The position numbers were made by a program, and so were the translations under genes. 49,286 bases of DNA from Acidobacteriota bacterium (GTDB lineage Bacteria; Acidobacteriota; Aminicenantia; UBA2199): the NCBI GenBank assembly GCA_022711715.1, contig JAKLEC010000006.1, positions 1-49,286 of the forward strand, given 5' to 3'. Position 1 is the stretch's first letter, and every line of letters starts with the position of its first letter. A model generated the notes under the pieces. That model was not told the DNA's origin. It searched no databases and was given only the letters and a program-made list of their open reading frames with translations. Of the stretch, positions 34,216-42,367 are shown one piece after another.

Positions 34216-36516
34216 CTACTTGATGATGCGCGGAGTGACGAATATCATCAGCTCCTGCGTCTTGCCGTAGCGCCGCGAATTCTTGAACAGCGAGCCGAGC
34301 AGCGGGATCTTGCTCAGGATCGGCACTCCGGTGTTGCTGCGGTCCTCGTTGACCTTGTACAGCCCGCCGATGACGATGGTGCCGCCGTCGTTGGCCATGA
34401 CCGTGGTCTTGGCCGTCTCGGTCTTGATGGTGGGCATGCCGTTGACCGGCTTGGAGAAGTCGGCGATGTCGTTCTTGATGTCGACCAGCATGATCACCGA
34501 GCCGCGGGCGGTGATCTGCGGGGTGATCTTCAGCTCCAGGGCGGCGTTGATGTACTGGGTGGTGATGGTGTTGTTCTGGTTGGTCTGGATGGGGATGCGC
34601 TCGCCCTGGGTGATCTCGGCCGGCATGTTGTTCTGGGTGACGGTCCGCGGCGAGGAGATGATGCGCGCCTTGCCCTTGGAGCTCAAGGCGCTCAGGGCCA
34701 CGTCGAGGTTGAAGGTGCCGGCGATGTTGCCCAGGTTGAGCTTGGGGAAGACCACGCTGTCGGCCGTCGGCACGTTGACGACGTAGCCCATGGGGTTGTT
34801 CGTTGAATCGACGACGCCGCCGAACTTGACCGAACTGGGGAAAATCAGGTTGGTCTGGTTGCCGTAGGAGGAGTTGGCCACGCCGCTCATGCCCCACTGG
34901 ATGCCGAAGGTGTTCAGCGCTTCGCTGGAGGTCTCCACGATGCGCGCCTCGATCTGCACCTGCGGGTTGGCCGCGTCCAGGGTGTCGATCAGGCCGTCGA
35001 TGACCTTGATGCGCTCGGGGACCTCGGAGATGATCAGGGTGTTGGTCCGGGCGTCAATGACCAGCTCGCCGCGCGGGCTCATCTGCTTCTTGAGGATGGC
35101 CTGCACGTCACCGACCTTGGCGTAACTCAGCGTACGGGTGGAAACCTCGAGGTTCCCCTCCTGCTCGCGGGCCTCGCGCAGCTCCTGGCGGCGCTTGGCC
35201 TCCTGGGCCAGGTCCTCGACCCGGCCGATGCGCAGGATGTTGCCCTCCTGGATCATGTCCAGGCCATTGACCTTGAGCATGATCTCCAGCGCCTGGTCCC
35301 AGGGGACCTGCACCAGCTCGCAGGTGAACTTGCCCGTGACGTTGGGGTTGATCACCATGTTCAGGCCCGAAACCTTGGCGATGAACTTGAGGATGTTGCT
35401 GATGTCGGCGTTCTTGAAGGAGAAATCGTAGGGCTCGCCCGAGTACTGGGGCCGGCCTTCGTCCACGGTCTTCTTCTGGAAATCAACCTCGGCCGCAGGC
35501 TTCTCCGCCGCAGGAGCCGTCTGGGCGGTCTCTTCCTCGGCCCTGGACTTCTCGGGGCCGAAGAAGGCGCGCGCCGGCTGCAGCCGCACCGGGTTCTCGG
35601 CAGCCGGGGCAGGCGCCGCGACCTCCTGGGCCGCCGGCTGCGGCTGGGGTTCGCCGGCGGCAACGGGCGGATCGCTCTCCGTCGCCGCGGCCGTGACCGG
35701 CGCCGCGGCGGCGGCCAGGGCCGGCGGGGCGGCTTCCGGCTGCGGGCCGTCGAAGAACTCGACCTGCAGCATGCTGCCCTTGGCCTGGACGGCGAAGTGC
35801 TTGAGGTAGCTCAGGTCGAAGACGACGCGGTAGATGCCGTTGGAGTTGTTGCCGCCGCGGATGCCCTTGACGTTCTGCAGGTTCACCGCCTTGCTGATGC
35901 GCCGCGACTGGGCGTTCTTCAGGTCGATGGCCAGGCGCACCGGCTCCTGCTCGATGGGGATGACGTGGTAGTCGGTCTCGCGCGAGAGCGCCAGCTCGAA
36001 GCGGATGCGGCCCGGCTCCTGGGAGGCCAGGCGCACGTCGCGCAGGCTGACCGGCTCGCCGGCGGCGGGCTGGGCGGCGCGGGGCGCCGGCGCCGGCAGG
36101 ACCGGCGGCGCCGGGGCGGCGGCCAGCCCCTTGAGCACCGGGAACTCGATGTACAAGCCGGTCTGGTTGGTGAACACGCGGTAGTTGGCTTCGCCCTTGA
36201 GGAGGATCTCGACATCGGCGTAGTCAGCGCCGGCCTGCACCTTGAGTCCTTGGACCACCGGCGAGTCAAAGGTCATGACCGGGCTGGCGACCTGGAACTG
36301 GGCGTCCTTGACGCGCATGACCAGGCGCTTGAGGTTGTCCTTCTCCGGGTAGAAGATGTCGGGGATGGGCAGGATCTTGTCGGTCTGCATGTGCAGCTGC
36401 ACGAAATCCTCGCCCGGGAAGTACTCGATCTTGCTGATGGTCACCTTGGCATCGAGTCCCAGGCCGAAGGCAATCAGCAGCAGGATCAATACCGTCCTAG
36501 TTATCGCTTTGCTCAT
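34216..36516 (-). CDS. pilQ: Type IV pilus secretin PilQ
   Basis: 766-residue outer-membrane secretin through which the pilus exits. After a signal peptide come two AMIN-type domains (about 25-120 and 155-260) that bind peptidoglycan, and a Pro/Ala-rich linker. The N0 domain (YDFSFKNADISNILKFIA) and an N1 domain (ARTNTLIISEVPERIKVID) follow, then the secretin core with KARIISSPRTVTQNN and the closing VPILSKIPLLGSLF. ATG at 36514-36516 overlaps pilP by 20 bases. All features expected for PilQ are present. Confidence 0.96.
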   Translation of the reverse strand: MSKAITRTVLILLLIAFGLGLDAKVTISKIEYFPGEDFVQLHMQTDKILPIPDIFYPEKDNLKRLVMRVKDAQFQVASPVMTFDSPVVQGLKVQAGADYADVEILLKGEANYRVFTNQTGLYIEFPVLKGLAAAPAPPVLPAPAPRAAQPAAGEPVSLRDVRLASQEPGRIRFELALSRETDYHVIPIEQEPVRLAIDLKNAQSRRISKAVNLQNVKGIRGGNNSNGIYRVVFDLSYLKHFAVQAKGSMLQVEFFDGPQPEAAPPALAAAAAPVTAAATESDPPVAAGEPQPQPAAQEVAAPAPAAENPVRLQPARAFFGPEKSRAEEETAQTAPAAEKPAAEVDFQKKTVDEGRPQYSGEPYDFSFKNADISNILKFIAKVSGLNMVINPNVTGKFTCELVQVPWDQALEIMLKVNGLDMIQEGNILRIGRVEDLAQEAKRRQELREAREQEGNLEVSTRTLSYAKVGDVQAILKKQMSPRGELVIDARTNTLIISEVPERIKVIDGLIDTLDAANPQVQIEARIVETSSEALNTFGIQWGMSGVANSSYGNQTNLIFPSSVKFGGVVDSTNNPMGYVVNVPTADSVVFPKLNLGNIAGTFNLDVALSALSSKGKARIISSPRTVTQNNMPAEITQGERIPIQTNQNNTITTQYINAALELKITPQITARGSVIMLVDIKNDIADFSKPVNGMPTIKTETAKTTVMANDGGTIVIGGLYKVNEDRSNTGVPILSKIPLLGSLFKNSRRYGKTQELMIFVTPRIIK

Positions 36517-36982
36517 GCGACTCCTCCTCTTCGGGATTTAAGGTCTTTATAATAACGCGGTCCTTCTGTCCGGCCAGGGCCACGGTGAGGCTCTTCCTGA
36601 AGCTGACCGAGTTCTTGTCCATGGCCACGACCTCGCCGTCGTAGACCTTATCGCCGATGCCCACCACGTAGGGGCGGGTGTCGGGCCCCTTGAGCAGCGC
36701 CTTGAACTCCCCCGCCGCAAAGACGATGCCCTCGAGCTCCAGCTCGTCGATCATCAGGCCGGCGATGCCTTCGATGGCCTCGCGGTTCTCCTTGACGCTC
36801 TTGCCCTGCAGCAGGTTCCAGAACGGGTCGCGACGGCCTTCGGGGTTGTAGACGAACTCGCCGGGCTGGACGTTGATCATCTCCACCTCATCCTCGCCCT
36901 CGGCCGGGGAGACTTCAACCGGCACCTCCTGCCCCGGCAGGAGCCATGGGAACAATAAAAGCAGTACCAGCAGGCTTTTCAT
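36497..36982 (-). CDS. pilP: Type IV pilus assembly lipoprotein-like PilP
   Basis: 161 residues with an N-terminal signal. The mature part contains the PilP hallmark YNPEGRRDPFWNLL and a small beta domain (LEGIVFAAGEFKALLKGPD, YVVGIGDKVYDGEVVAM). PilP links PilN/PilO in the inner membrane to PilQ. No lipobox cysteine is seen, so it may be a periplasmic rather than lipid-anchored form. It follows pilO with no gap, with GGGAGG upstream of its ATG. Confidence 0.92.
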   Translation of the reverse strand: MKSLLVLLLLFPWLLPGQEVPVEVSPAEGEDEVEMINVQPGEFVYNPEGRRDPFWNLLQGKSVKENREAIEGIAGLMIDELELEGIVFAAGEFKALLKGPDTRPYVVGIGDKVYDGEVVAMDKNSVSFRKSLTVALAGQKDRVIIKTLNPEEEESHEQSDN

Positions 36983-37618
36983 TTAAATACCTCCCGTATC
37001 GTCCCCTTCGAGCCTGGCGCCCCGCGAAGGAACCGGGCGCCTGCCTGCCGGGGGTCCGGCAGGGGCCGTCTCGCGGTAAATGTAGGTGGTGGCGACGAAG
37101 CTGGCTTGAATCGTGTAATCGAAGTTCATGCTGCCGAGGGGTGAGATATTCAAGCTGTCGATGGTGAAGATTTTTTTCAATCGCGAGACCTGGTCGAAGA
37201 AAATGCCCAGATTGTGGTAGTTGCCCTCCAGGCTGATGACGATCGGCCTCTCGAAGTAGTAATCACGGGGAGTTTCATTGTTGAAATTGAAGGTGGAGGT
37301 GCGCAGCCGGGCATTGGAGGCGATGGCCTGGATCTTGCGCAGGTGCTGGGCGAACTCCATCTTCTCGGGCAGGATGCCCTTGAGCTCCTCCAGGACCTTC
37401 TCGTTGGCCGCCTTCTCCTCCTTCAGCTTTTCCAGCTTGGCTTCGCTCTTCTCCGCCTTGCGGATCTCCTCCTGCAGCTGGTCGCTCTGCGCGACGATGG
37501 AGCGGATCTCGTCCTGGGTCGGCGAATAGACGAGGAAGTAGAAGATGCCGAACAGGACGACGCCCACCAGCAGGAAGACCAGGAACTGCCCGTACCAGGG
37601 TAGGTTTTGGATATCCAT
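36983..37618 (-). CDS. pilO: Type IV pilus inner-membrane protein PilO
   Basis: 211 residues: a short cytoplasmic N-terminus, one TM helix (about 11-30), a coiled coil (about 35-82, rich in E/K/L) and a periplasmic ferredoxin-like domain. Segments RDYYFERPIVISLEGNYHNL and FFDQVSRLKKIFTIDSLNI are typical of PilO. ATG at 37616-37618 was chosen; it begins MDIQNLPWYGQ, as in PilO proteins. It sits two bases after pilN. PilO and PilN form the heterodimeric alignment subcomplex. Confidence 0.93.
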   Translation of the reverse strand: MDIQNLPWYGQFLVFLLVGVVLFGIFYFLVYSPTQDEIRSIVAQSDQLQEEIRKAEKSEAKLEKLKEEKAANEKVLEELKGILPEKMEFAQHLRKIQAIASNARLRTSTFNFNNETPRDYYFERPIVISLEGNYHNLGIFFDQVSRLKKIFTIDSLNISPLGSMNFDYTIQASFVATTYIYRETAPAGPPAGRRPVPSRGARLEGDDTGGI

Positions 37619-37620
37619 GC

Positions 37621-38223
37621 TTACACCGCCTTCTTGGTTTCGGCGCGCGGGAGGAACTGGCAGGTGATGCGGAACTCGAAAATGTCGATGCCCGATTCCT
37701 TCCGGCGGGACGTGGAGCTGATCTGGACATTGGCGAAGTAACTCGAATTCTGCAGGTTGTTGATCAGGTCGGCGATGAGGTTGTTGGAGAGGGCCTTGCC
37801 GGTGATGTTGACCGCCCCACCCGTGAAGGACAGGTTGGTCAACCAGACCCATTCCGGGAGGGCGCGCGACATCTTGTCCATCATCAGCACGGCGTCCTTC
37901 TGCTTTAGCTTCAGCTCGCCGATGATTTTGATCTTGTTGTCCAGCTCTTTCTTGGTCAGCTCGATCTGCTCCAGCTCCTTGAGGACCTTCTCCAGCTCGG
38001 CCTTGCGCAGCGTCCGCTCCTCGAAGATCCGCTTCTGCTTGGCCAGCTCACCCGACTGCAGGAAGTACATCAACCCGATGCCGACCAGCGTGAGGGCCAG
38101 GGCCCCGACGATGGCCGGGATGCTCAGCTTGCTGGGCTTGGCCTCCTCGGTGAAGCTGACGGCCGCCGCTCCCCCGGCGGCGACCTCTTTCTTTTCCGGC
38201 CGCAATAGGTTGATCTTGATCAT
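37621..38223 (-). CDS. pilN: Type IV pilus inner-membrane protein PilN
   Basis: 200 residues. The N-terminus MIKINLLRPEKK carries the INLL motif that docks into PilM. One TM helix (about 36-56), a coiled coil (about 60-105) and a periplasmic ferredoxin-like domain (LPEWVWLTNLSFTGGAVNITGKA) follow. Its ATG overlaps the pilM stop (ATGA), which suggests co-translation with its binding partner. Confidence 0.95.
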   Translation of the reverse strand: MIKINLLRPEKKEVAAGGAAAVSFTEEAKPSKLSIPAIVGALALTLVGIGLMYFLQSGELAKQKRIFEERTLRKAELEKVLKELEQIELTKKELDNKIKIIGELKLKQKDAVLMMDKMSRALPEWVWLTNLSFTGGAVNITGKALSNNLIADLINNLQNSSYFANVQISSTSRRKESGIDIFEFRITCQFLPRAETKKAV

Positions 38224-39302
38224 TTCGCATCCCCCACGGCCCGCAGCGCCAGGCCGACGGCGACCGTGTACACTGGGGCCATGTCTTTGATGAAGTTCAG
38301 ATCAAACTTTTTATAGTTGACATCGATGTTGTTGAACGGGTTGACCACCTCGACCGGGATGTCGAACTCCTGGGAGAAAAAGTCGGTAATGGCCTCCAGG
38401 TTGGCGCTGCCGCCGCTGAGCAGGATGTTGTCAATGCGCCCCTCGGTGGTGTTGGAGCGGTAGAACTCGAAGGTCTTCTTGATCTCGTTGCGCAGGTCGT
38501 TGAGCACGATGTTGATGATCGGCTTGACGGCGGCGGTGGAGATGCCCTCGACCGGACGCCCCTTCTTGACCGCCTCGGCCTTCTCATACTTCAGGTTCAA
38601 CTCCTTCTGCAGCAGGTCGGTGAACTGGTTTCCGCCGAAGGCGATGTCGCGGACGAAGACCGGGTGGCCGGCCCTGGAAATGATCACGTTGGAGATGGAG
38701 GCGCCGATGTTGATGATGGCCAGGACCTTGTCACGGTAGAGCTCATAGTTGAGCAGAACGCTGTTCAGGGCGGCGAAGGAGTCCAGGTCGACGATGTCGG
38801 CCGCCTTGCTGGCGCTGGTGATCACATTGAGGTAGTCGTTCAGCTTCTCCTTGCGCACCGCCGAGAGCACGACCCCCACCCGGTCCGGGGGCGAGTCGGA
38901 GGATTCGATGACCTCGTAGTCGATGTTGACCTCGTCGGGGGTGAAGGGAATGTGCGGCCGCGCCTCCCAGAGGATATGCTCGTGCATCTCGTCGGGGTTC
39001 AGGCGCTGGACCTCGATGCGCTTGACGATCACCGAGCTGCCCGAAACGGAGAAGGCGATGCGGTTGGTCTTGGCCTTGCTGTCATAGAAGACGTGCTGGA
39101 TGGCCTCGGCCACCGCGGTGGAATCCATGATGCTTCCCTCGACGATGGCCTGGTAGGGAACAGGCTCGTAGCCGATGGATACCAGCTCATAACGGGTTTC
39201 CGGCCCTTTCTTTTTCGGCTTCAGTTCCACCAGCTTCAGCGCGAAGGATCCAATGTCGAGACCGACGATGGGCTTGGATTTTTTAAAACTGACTAAAGCC
39301 AT
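38220..39302 (-). CDS. pilM: Type IV pilus cytoplasmic actin-like protein PilM
   Basis: 360-residue actin-fold protein. The phosphate-binding loop VGLDIGSFALKLVEL, the second loop AIINIGASISNVII and the adenosine motif NILLSGGSANLEAI are visible. PilM sits on the inner face of the membrane and binds PilN. It starts the pilMNOPQ operon. ATG at 39300-39302 has GGAG upstream. Confidence 0.95.
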   Translation of the reverse strand: MALVSFKKSKPIVGLDIGSFALKLVELKPKKKGPETRYELVSIGYEPVPYQAIVEGSIMDSTAVAEAIQHVFYDSKAKTNRIAFSVSGSSVIVKRIEVQRLNPDEMHEHILWEARPHIPFTPDEVNIDYEVIESSDSPPDRVGVVLSAVRKEKLNDYLNVITSASKAADIVDLDSFAALNSVLLNYELYRDKVLAIINIGASISNVIISRAGHPVFVRDIAFGGNQFTDLLQKELNLKYEKAEAVKKGRPVEGISTAAVKPIINIVLNDLRNEIKKTFEFYRSNTTEGRIDNILLSGGSANLEAITDFFSQEFDIPVEVVNPFNNIDVNYKKFDLNFIKDMAPVYTVAVGLALRAVGDAK

Positions 39303-39339
39303 GGCACTCTCCGCTGCGAGTAATTTTCATACTGAAAAA

Positions 39340-39368
39340 TTCTTAACATAGGAAAAAATAAAAGTCAA
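39340..39368 (-). promoter_or_regulatory. Possible promoter for the pil operon
   Basis: TTGACT (39363-39368), 17-base spacer, TAAGAA (39340-39345) on the minus strand, within an AT-rich stretch. The -10 is poor. The other bases of the gap 39303-39565 show only a CCCC/GGGG hairpin after fabD without a T run. Confidence 0.4.
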
Positions 39369-39565
39369 GTCATCATTTGTTTTTTTTATAGGTTTATCGG
39401 CGATATGGAAATGCACACACCCCCGACAGCCAAAACAGGCCTTGATTAGCGAGTTTTTTCGTTGCAGAATGCCATTATTGCTTGATTTTTTGCATGGAGG
39501 CCGACAAGGTCATTCAGGGGGGAAGTTTCCCGATTTTTCCCCTTCCATAGGGCTCCGGGGAAAGA

Positions 39566-40516
39566 TCAGGGGGTTTTCTCGATATCGGCCAGGCTCTCGA
39601 TGTTGACGATCTCAAGAGGGCGGTTCCGTTCCCGGGCGGCGCGCTTCAGGAGACCGGCCAGTACCTTGCCGCTGCCGATCTCGGCGAACCGGGAGGCGGC
39701 CGCCTCGGACAGCATGGCCTCCATGGTCTCGTGCCAGCGGACGGGGCGGGAAACCTGGCGCTTGAGCCCTTCGCGGGCGGCGGCGGCTTGGGTCACCTTC
39801 TGCACCTGCCAGTTGTTGATGACCGGGAAGCGGGGATCGGCGAATTCGACCCGGTCGAGGTCCAGGGAAAGCTTTTCCTCGGCCGGCAGCATCAGTTCCG
39901 AATGGAAGGGGGCCGAGACCGGCAAAAAAACCGTCCTGACGCCGATGCGCCGGGCCGCCTCCTCCACCGCCCCCTTCTCGCCCGAGATCACCACCTGGCC
40001 GGCGCTGTTCCAGTTGGCCAGGTTGACCACCGGGCGCACCCCTCCGGGAGCGGCGGGGCGCGCAGCATTCTCGGCGTTCACCGCCTCGACGACGGCGCGC
40101 AGGACGTCGATATCGGCGCCGATCAGGGCAGCCATCGCCCCCAGGCCCACCGGCACCGCCTCCTGCATGTAGCGGCCGCGCTTGTGCACCAGCAGCACGG
40201 CGTCCTCGTAGCGGAGCACGCCGGCGCAGAGCAGGGCGGAATACTCGCCGAGGCTGTGGCCGGCGGCCAGCATGGGCTCCTTCTCCCACAGGGTGAACAG
40301 GATGTAGGAGACGGTGAGCAGGGCGGGCTGGGTGTTCGAGGTCAGTTTCAGCTCCTCCTCCGGCCCCTCGAAGCAGACGCGGGAGAGGGGAAAGCCGAGG
40401 ATGTCGTCGGCCAGGCGGAAGATCTTGCGGGCGAAATCGCTTTTCTCGCTGAGGTCCTTGCCCATGCCGACGGCCTGGGAGCCCTGGCCGGGAAACAGGA
40501 ATGCGCGGTCGTTCAT
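39566..40516 (-). CDS. fabD: Malonyl-CoA:ACP transacylase FabD
   Basis: 316-residue acyltransferase that loads malonate onto acyl carrier protein. The oxyanion motif FLFPGQGSQAVGMG, the nucleophile in GHSLGEYSAL and the catalytic His in VSAPFHSELM are intact. ATG at 40514-40516 has AAGGAGG seven bases upstream and overlaps the previous stop. It lies about 6 kb from the plsX-fabG-acpP-fabF cluster, where fabD is more often found. Confidence 0.95.
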   Translation of the reverse strand: MNDRAFLFPGQGSQAVGMGKDLSEKSDFARKIFRLADDILGFPLSRVCFEGPEEELKLTSNTQPALLTVSYILFTLWEKEPMLAAGHSLGEYSALLCAGVLRYEDAVLLVHKRGRYMQEAVPVGLGAMAALIGADIDVLRAVVEAVNAENAARPAAPGGVRPVVNLANWNSAGQVVISGEKGAVEEAARRIGVRTVFLPVSAPFHSELMLPAEEKLSLDLDRVEFADPRFPVINNWQVQKVTQAAAAREGLKRQVSRPVRWHETMEAMLSEAAASRFAEIGSGKVLAGLLKRAARERNRPLEIVNIESLADIEKTP

Positions 40517-41550
40517 CGCGGGTCCTCCTTGGGGGGTATCAGAGTGAGCTGCAGGCGGCCCGAGCCGCCCTGCCCCTTCTTGTTGCGGATCTCCATGCGG
40601 AACTCCTCGCTGAGCAGCTGGCGATCGCCGGGCCGCAGCCGGATGCGGCGGTGCACCTCGCGAAGCTGGAATCCCTTCCAAAGCGGCACGTCGGGGCGCG
40701 CTTCGCCGAGGATCTCGACCGCCTCGCCATCGCGGGCCGCCACGCGGAAGCGCATGCGGAAGGGGAACTTCTGGCGCACCGTGACCAGCGACTCGACCGC
40801 CGCCTCGATCTGCCGGGCCAGGAAGTTCAGATCGGCGGAAAAATCCAGGCTGTCGCCCTCCCAGGAGGCCGGCAGGGGCCCGATCTCCTCCCTGCCGGCC
40901 TCGGCGGCGGCGGGGAGGAAGGGATGGTTGAGGAGCTTCAGCAGGCCGGCCAGGGTGGGAAAGACGCGGAAATAGATGCCCGTGCGCGCCGGATAATAGA
41001 CGTAACGCGGTTCCAGGTGAACCGAAACGTCGCGATAGAGCCCGGCGGCATCGCGCGTGAACCCGAACGGCCGCGGCCCGGTGGCCAGGAGCCGGTGCGA
41101 GAATTTCTTGACTTTCCTGACCCGGTCGGCGAACTCGGGGGCGCGGGCCTGCCATTGGGACAGCAGCTCGCCGCGAAACGTCTCGCTTGCCTGGAGGTCA
41201 GACTCCTCGTCCAGCGTCAGCAGGGCCATCGTCTTGCCCGAGAAGCCCAGGGTGCGCATCACGTAGGCGGCATGGGGCAGGCCGGCGAAGGAGAACGCCA
41301 CGGCGCCGCTTCCGGCCGGCACGGCCGTCAGGTCCAACGCCGCCGCCGCTTCATAGTACACGCGCAGGGGAAAGAGCAGCAGCAGCCGCGAGATGGCGCC
41401 GCCGCGGATCTCGTACTCCAGGCGGTAGCGCGCCGCCGGCAACGGCGCGTCGTCCGGCCGCTGGGCCGGCCGCGCAGGCGGCGCGACGGCGGCGGGGCAG
41501 AAAGCGGCCGCGAGAAGGAGGAAGGCCGCCGTCCGGCGCACCCCCCTCAT
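40513..41550 (-). CDS. Secreted DUF3108-like protein
   Basis: 345 residues with a signal peptide (about 1-22) and a beta-rich mature part (ARYRLEYEIRGGAISRLLLLFPLRVYYEAAA). The layout, two similar halves each describing a lipid-binding-like beta sheet, fits DUF3108-type periplasmic proteins, but this is a visual match only. It overlaps fabD and the aldolase gene by four bases each (ATGA), so the three genes are co-translated. Function unknown. Confidence 0.6.
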   Translation of the reverse strand: MRGVRRTAAFLLLAAAFCPAAVAPPARPAQRPDDAPLPAARYRLEYEIRGGAISRLLLLFPLRVYYEAAAALDLTAVPAGSGAVAFSFAGLPHAAYVMRTLGFSGKTMALLTLDEESDLQASETFRGELLSQWQARAPEFADRVRKVKKFSHRLLATGPRPFGFTRDAAGLYRDVSVHLEPRYVYYPARTGIYFRVFPTLAGLLKLLNHPFLPAAAEAGREEIGPLPASWEGDSLDFSADLNFLARQIEAAVESLVTVRQKFPFRMRFRVAARDGEAVEILGEARPDVPLWKGFQLREVHRRIRLRPGDRQLLSEEFRMEIRNKKGQGGSGRLQLTLIPPKEDPR

Positions 41551-42302
41551 TTTCCCACCCGCCGCAGGGTGGCGGCGACCTGCTCGTCGCTCAGTCCGGC
41601 AGGCTCCAGCCCGGCGCCCTTCAGGAGCAGGTAGACGGCCGCCGCCTTCTCCACCATCTCGACCCGGTCCAGAGCCTGGTCCAGGGTCTCGCCGCCGGCG
41701 ATGACGCCATGCTTTTCCCAGAGGGCCAGGCGGTGCTTCTTCAGCGCCTCGCGGCTGGCCTTGGCCAGCTCGCCCGAGCCGGTGACGGCGTAGGGGATCA
41801 GCCCGAGCATCTCCGGGACGAACAGGCGGGTCTCGTGGTGCATGCGGAACAGGCGGTCGTTCATCTCCCGCTCCGAGTCGAATAGGTGGCTCAGCGCGAT
41901 CAGGTTCAGGGGGTGGCAATGCAGGACGGCGCGCTCGCGGCTGCGTCTCTCCTTGAACAGCGCGTGCAGGCCGGCGTGGGTCGGCCATTCGCTGGTCAGC
42001 GGCCCGGCGCCGTCGATGAGGCGGAGGCGGCGGCGGTCGAGTACCTCGACCAGGCACAGGCAGGCGGCCGGCGCTTCGGCCAGGTCGCGCATGCGGCTGC
42101 CGCTGGCGGTGACCAGGAAACGGTCGCCGATCAGGTCGGTCAGGTCCGTTGCCGACTCCATCTCCGTCCCGGCGGCCTCGGGAGCGTTCTCCCGGGGCAG
42201 CCGCAGCGACAGGTTGCCGGCGCTGGCCTCGGCCCAGCCCCTGGCGGCAAGGACGGCGGCCACGCGCATGAACTCACGGGTTTCCGGCAGCTGGGCGATC
42301 AT
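41547..42302 (-). CDS. Class II aldolase, rhamnulose-1-phosphate aldolase-like
   Basis: 251-residue zinc aldolase of the AraD/FucA/RhaD superfamily. The metal motif AVLHCHPLNLIALSHL (H-x-H) and the third His in WEKHGVIAGG are present. The segments GLIPYAVTGSGELAKAS and ALDRVEMVEKAAAVYL resemble E. coli RhaD more than FucA. No other rhamnose genes are nearby, so its true substrate is open. ATG at 42300-42302 was chosen over a GTG five codons earlier; neither has a strong ribosome site. Confidence 0.85.
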   Translation of the reverse strand: MIAQLPETREFMRVAAVLAARGWAEASAGNLSLRLPRENAPEAAGTEMESATDLTDLIGDRFLVTASGSRMRDLAEAPAACLCLVEVLDRRRLRLIDGAGPLTSEWPTHAGLHALFKERRSRERAVLHCHPLNLIALSHLFDSEREMNDRLFRMHHETRLFVPEMLGLIPYAVTGSGELAKASREALKKHRLALWEKHGVIAGGETLDQALDRVEMVEKAAAVYLLLKGAGLEPAGLSDEQVAATLRRVGK

Positions 42303-42367
42303 GACGGTTTCTCGCACGCGCCAGTGTAGCGTGTTTGCCGGGCGCCGTCAAGGACGGCCGGCGCCGT

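Noticed and set aside
39303-39565. Sigma-54 promoter for the pil operon
   Set aside because: A TGGCATTCTGCA match on the minus strand near 39470 has only 6 bases between GG and GC instead of 10.
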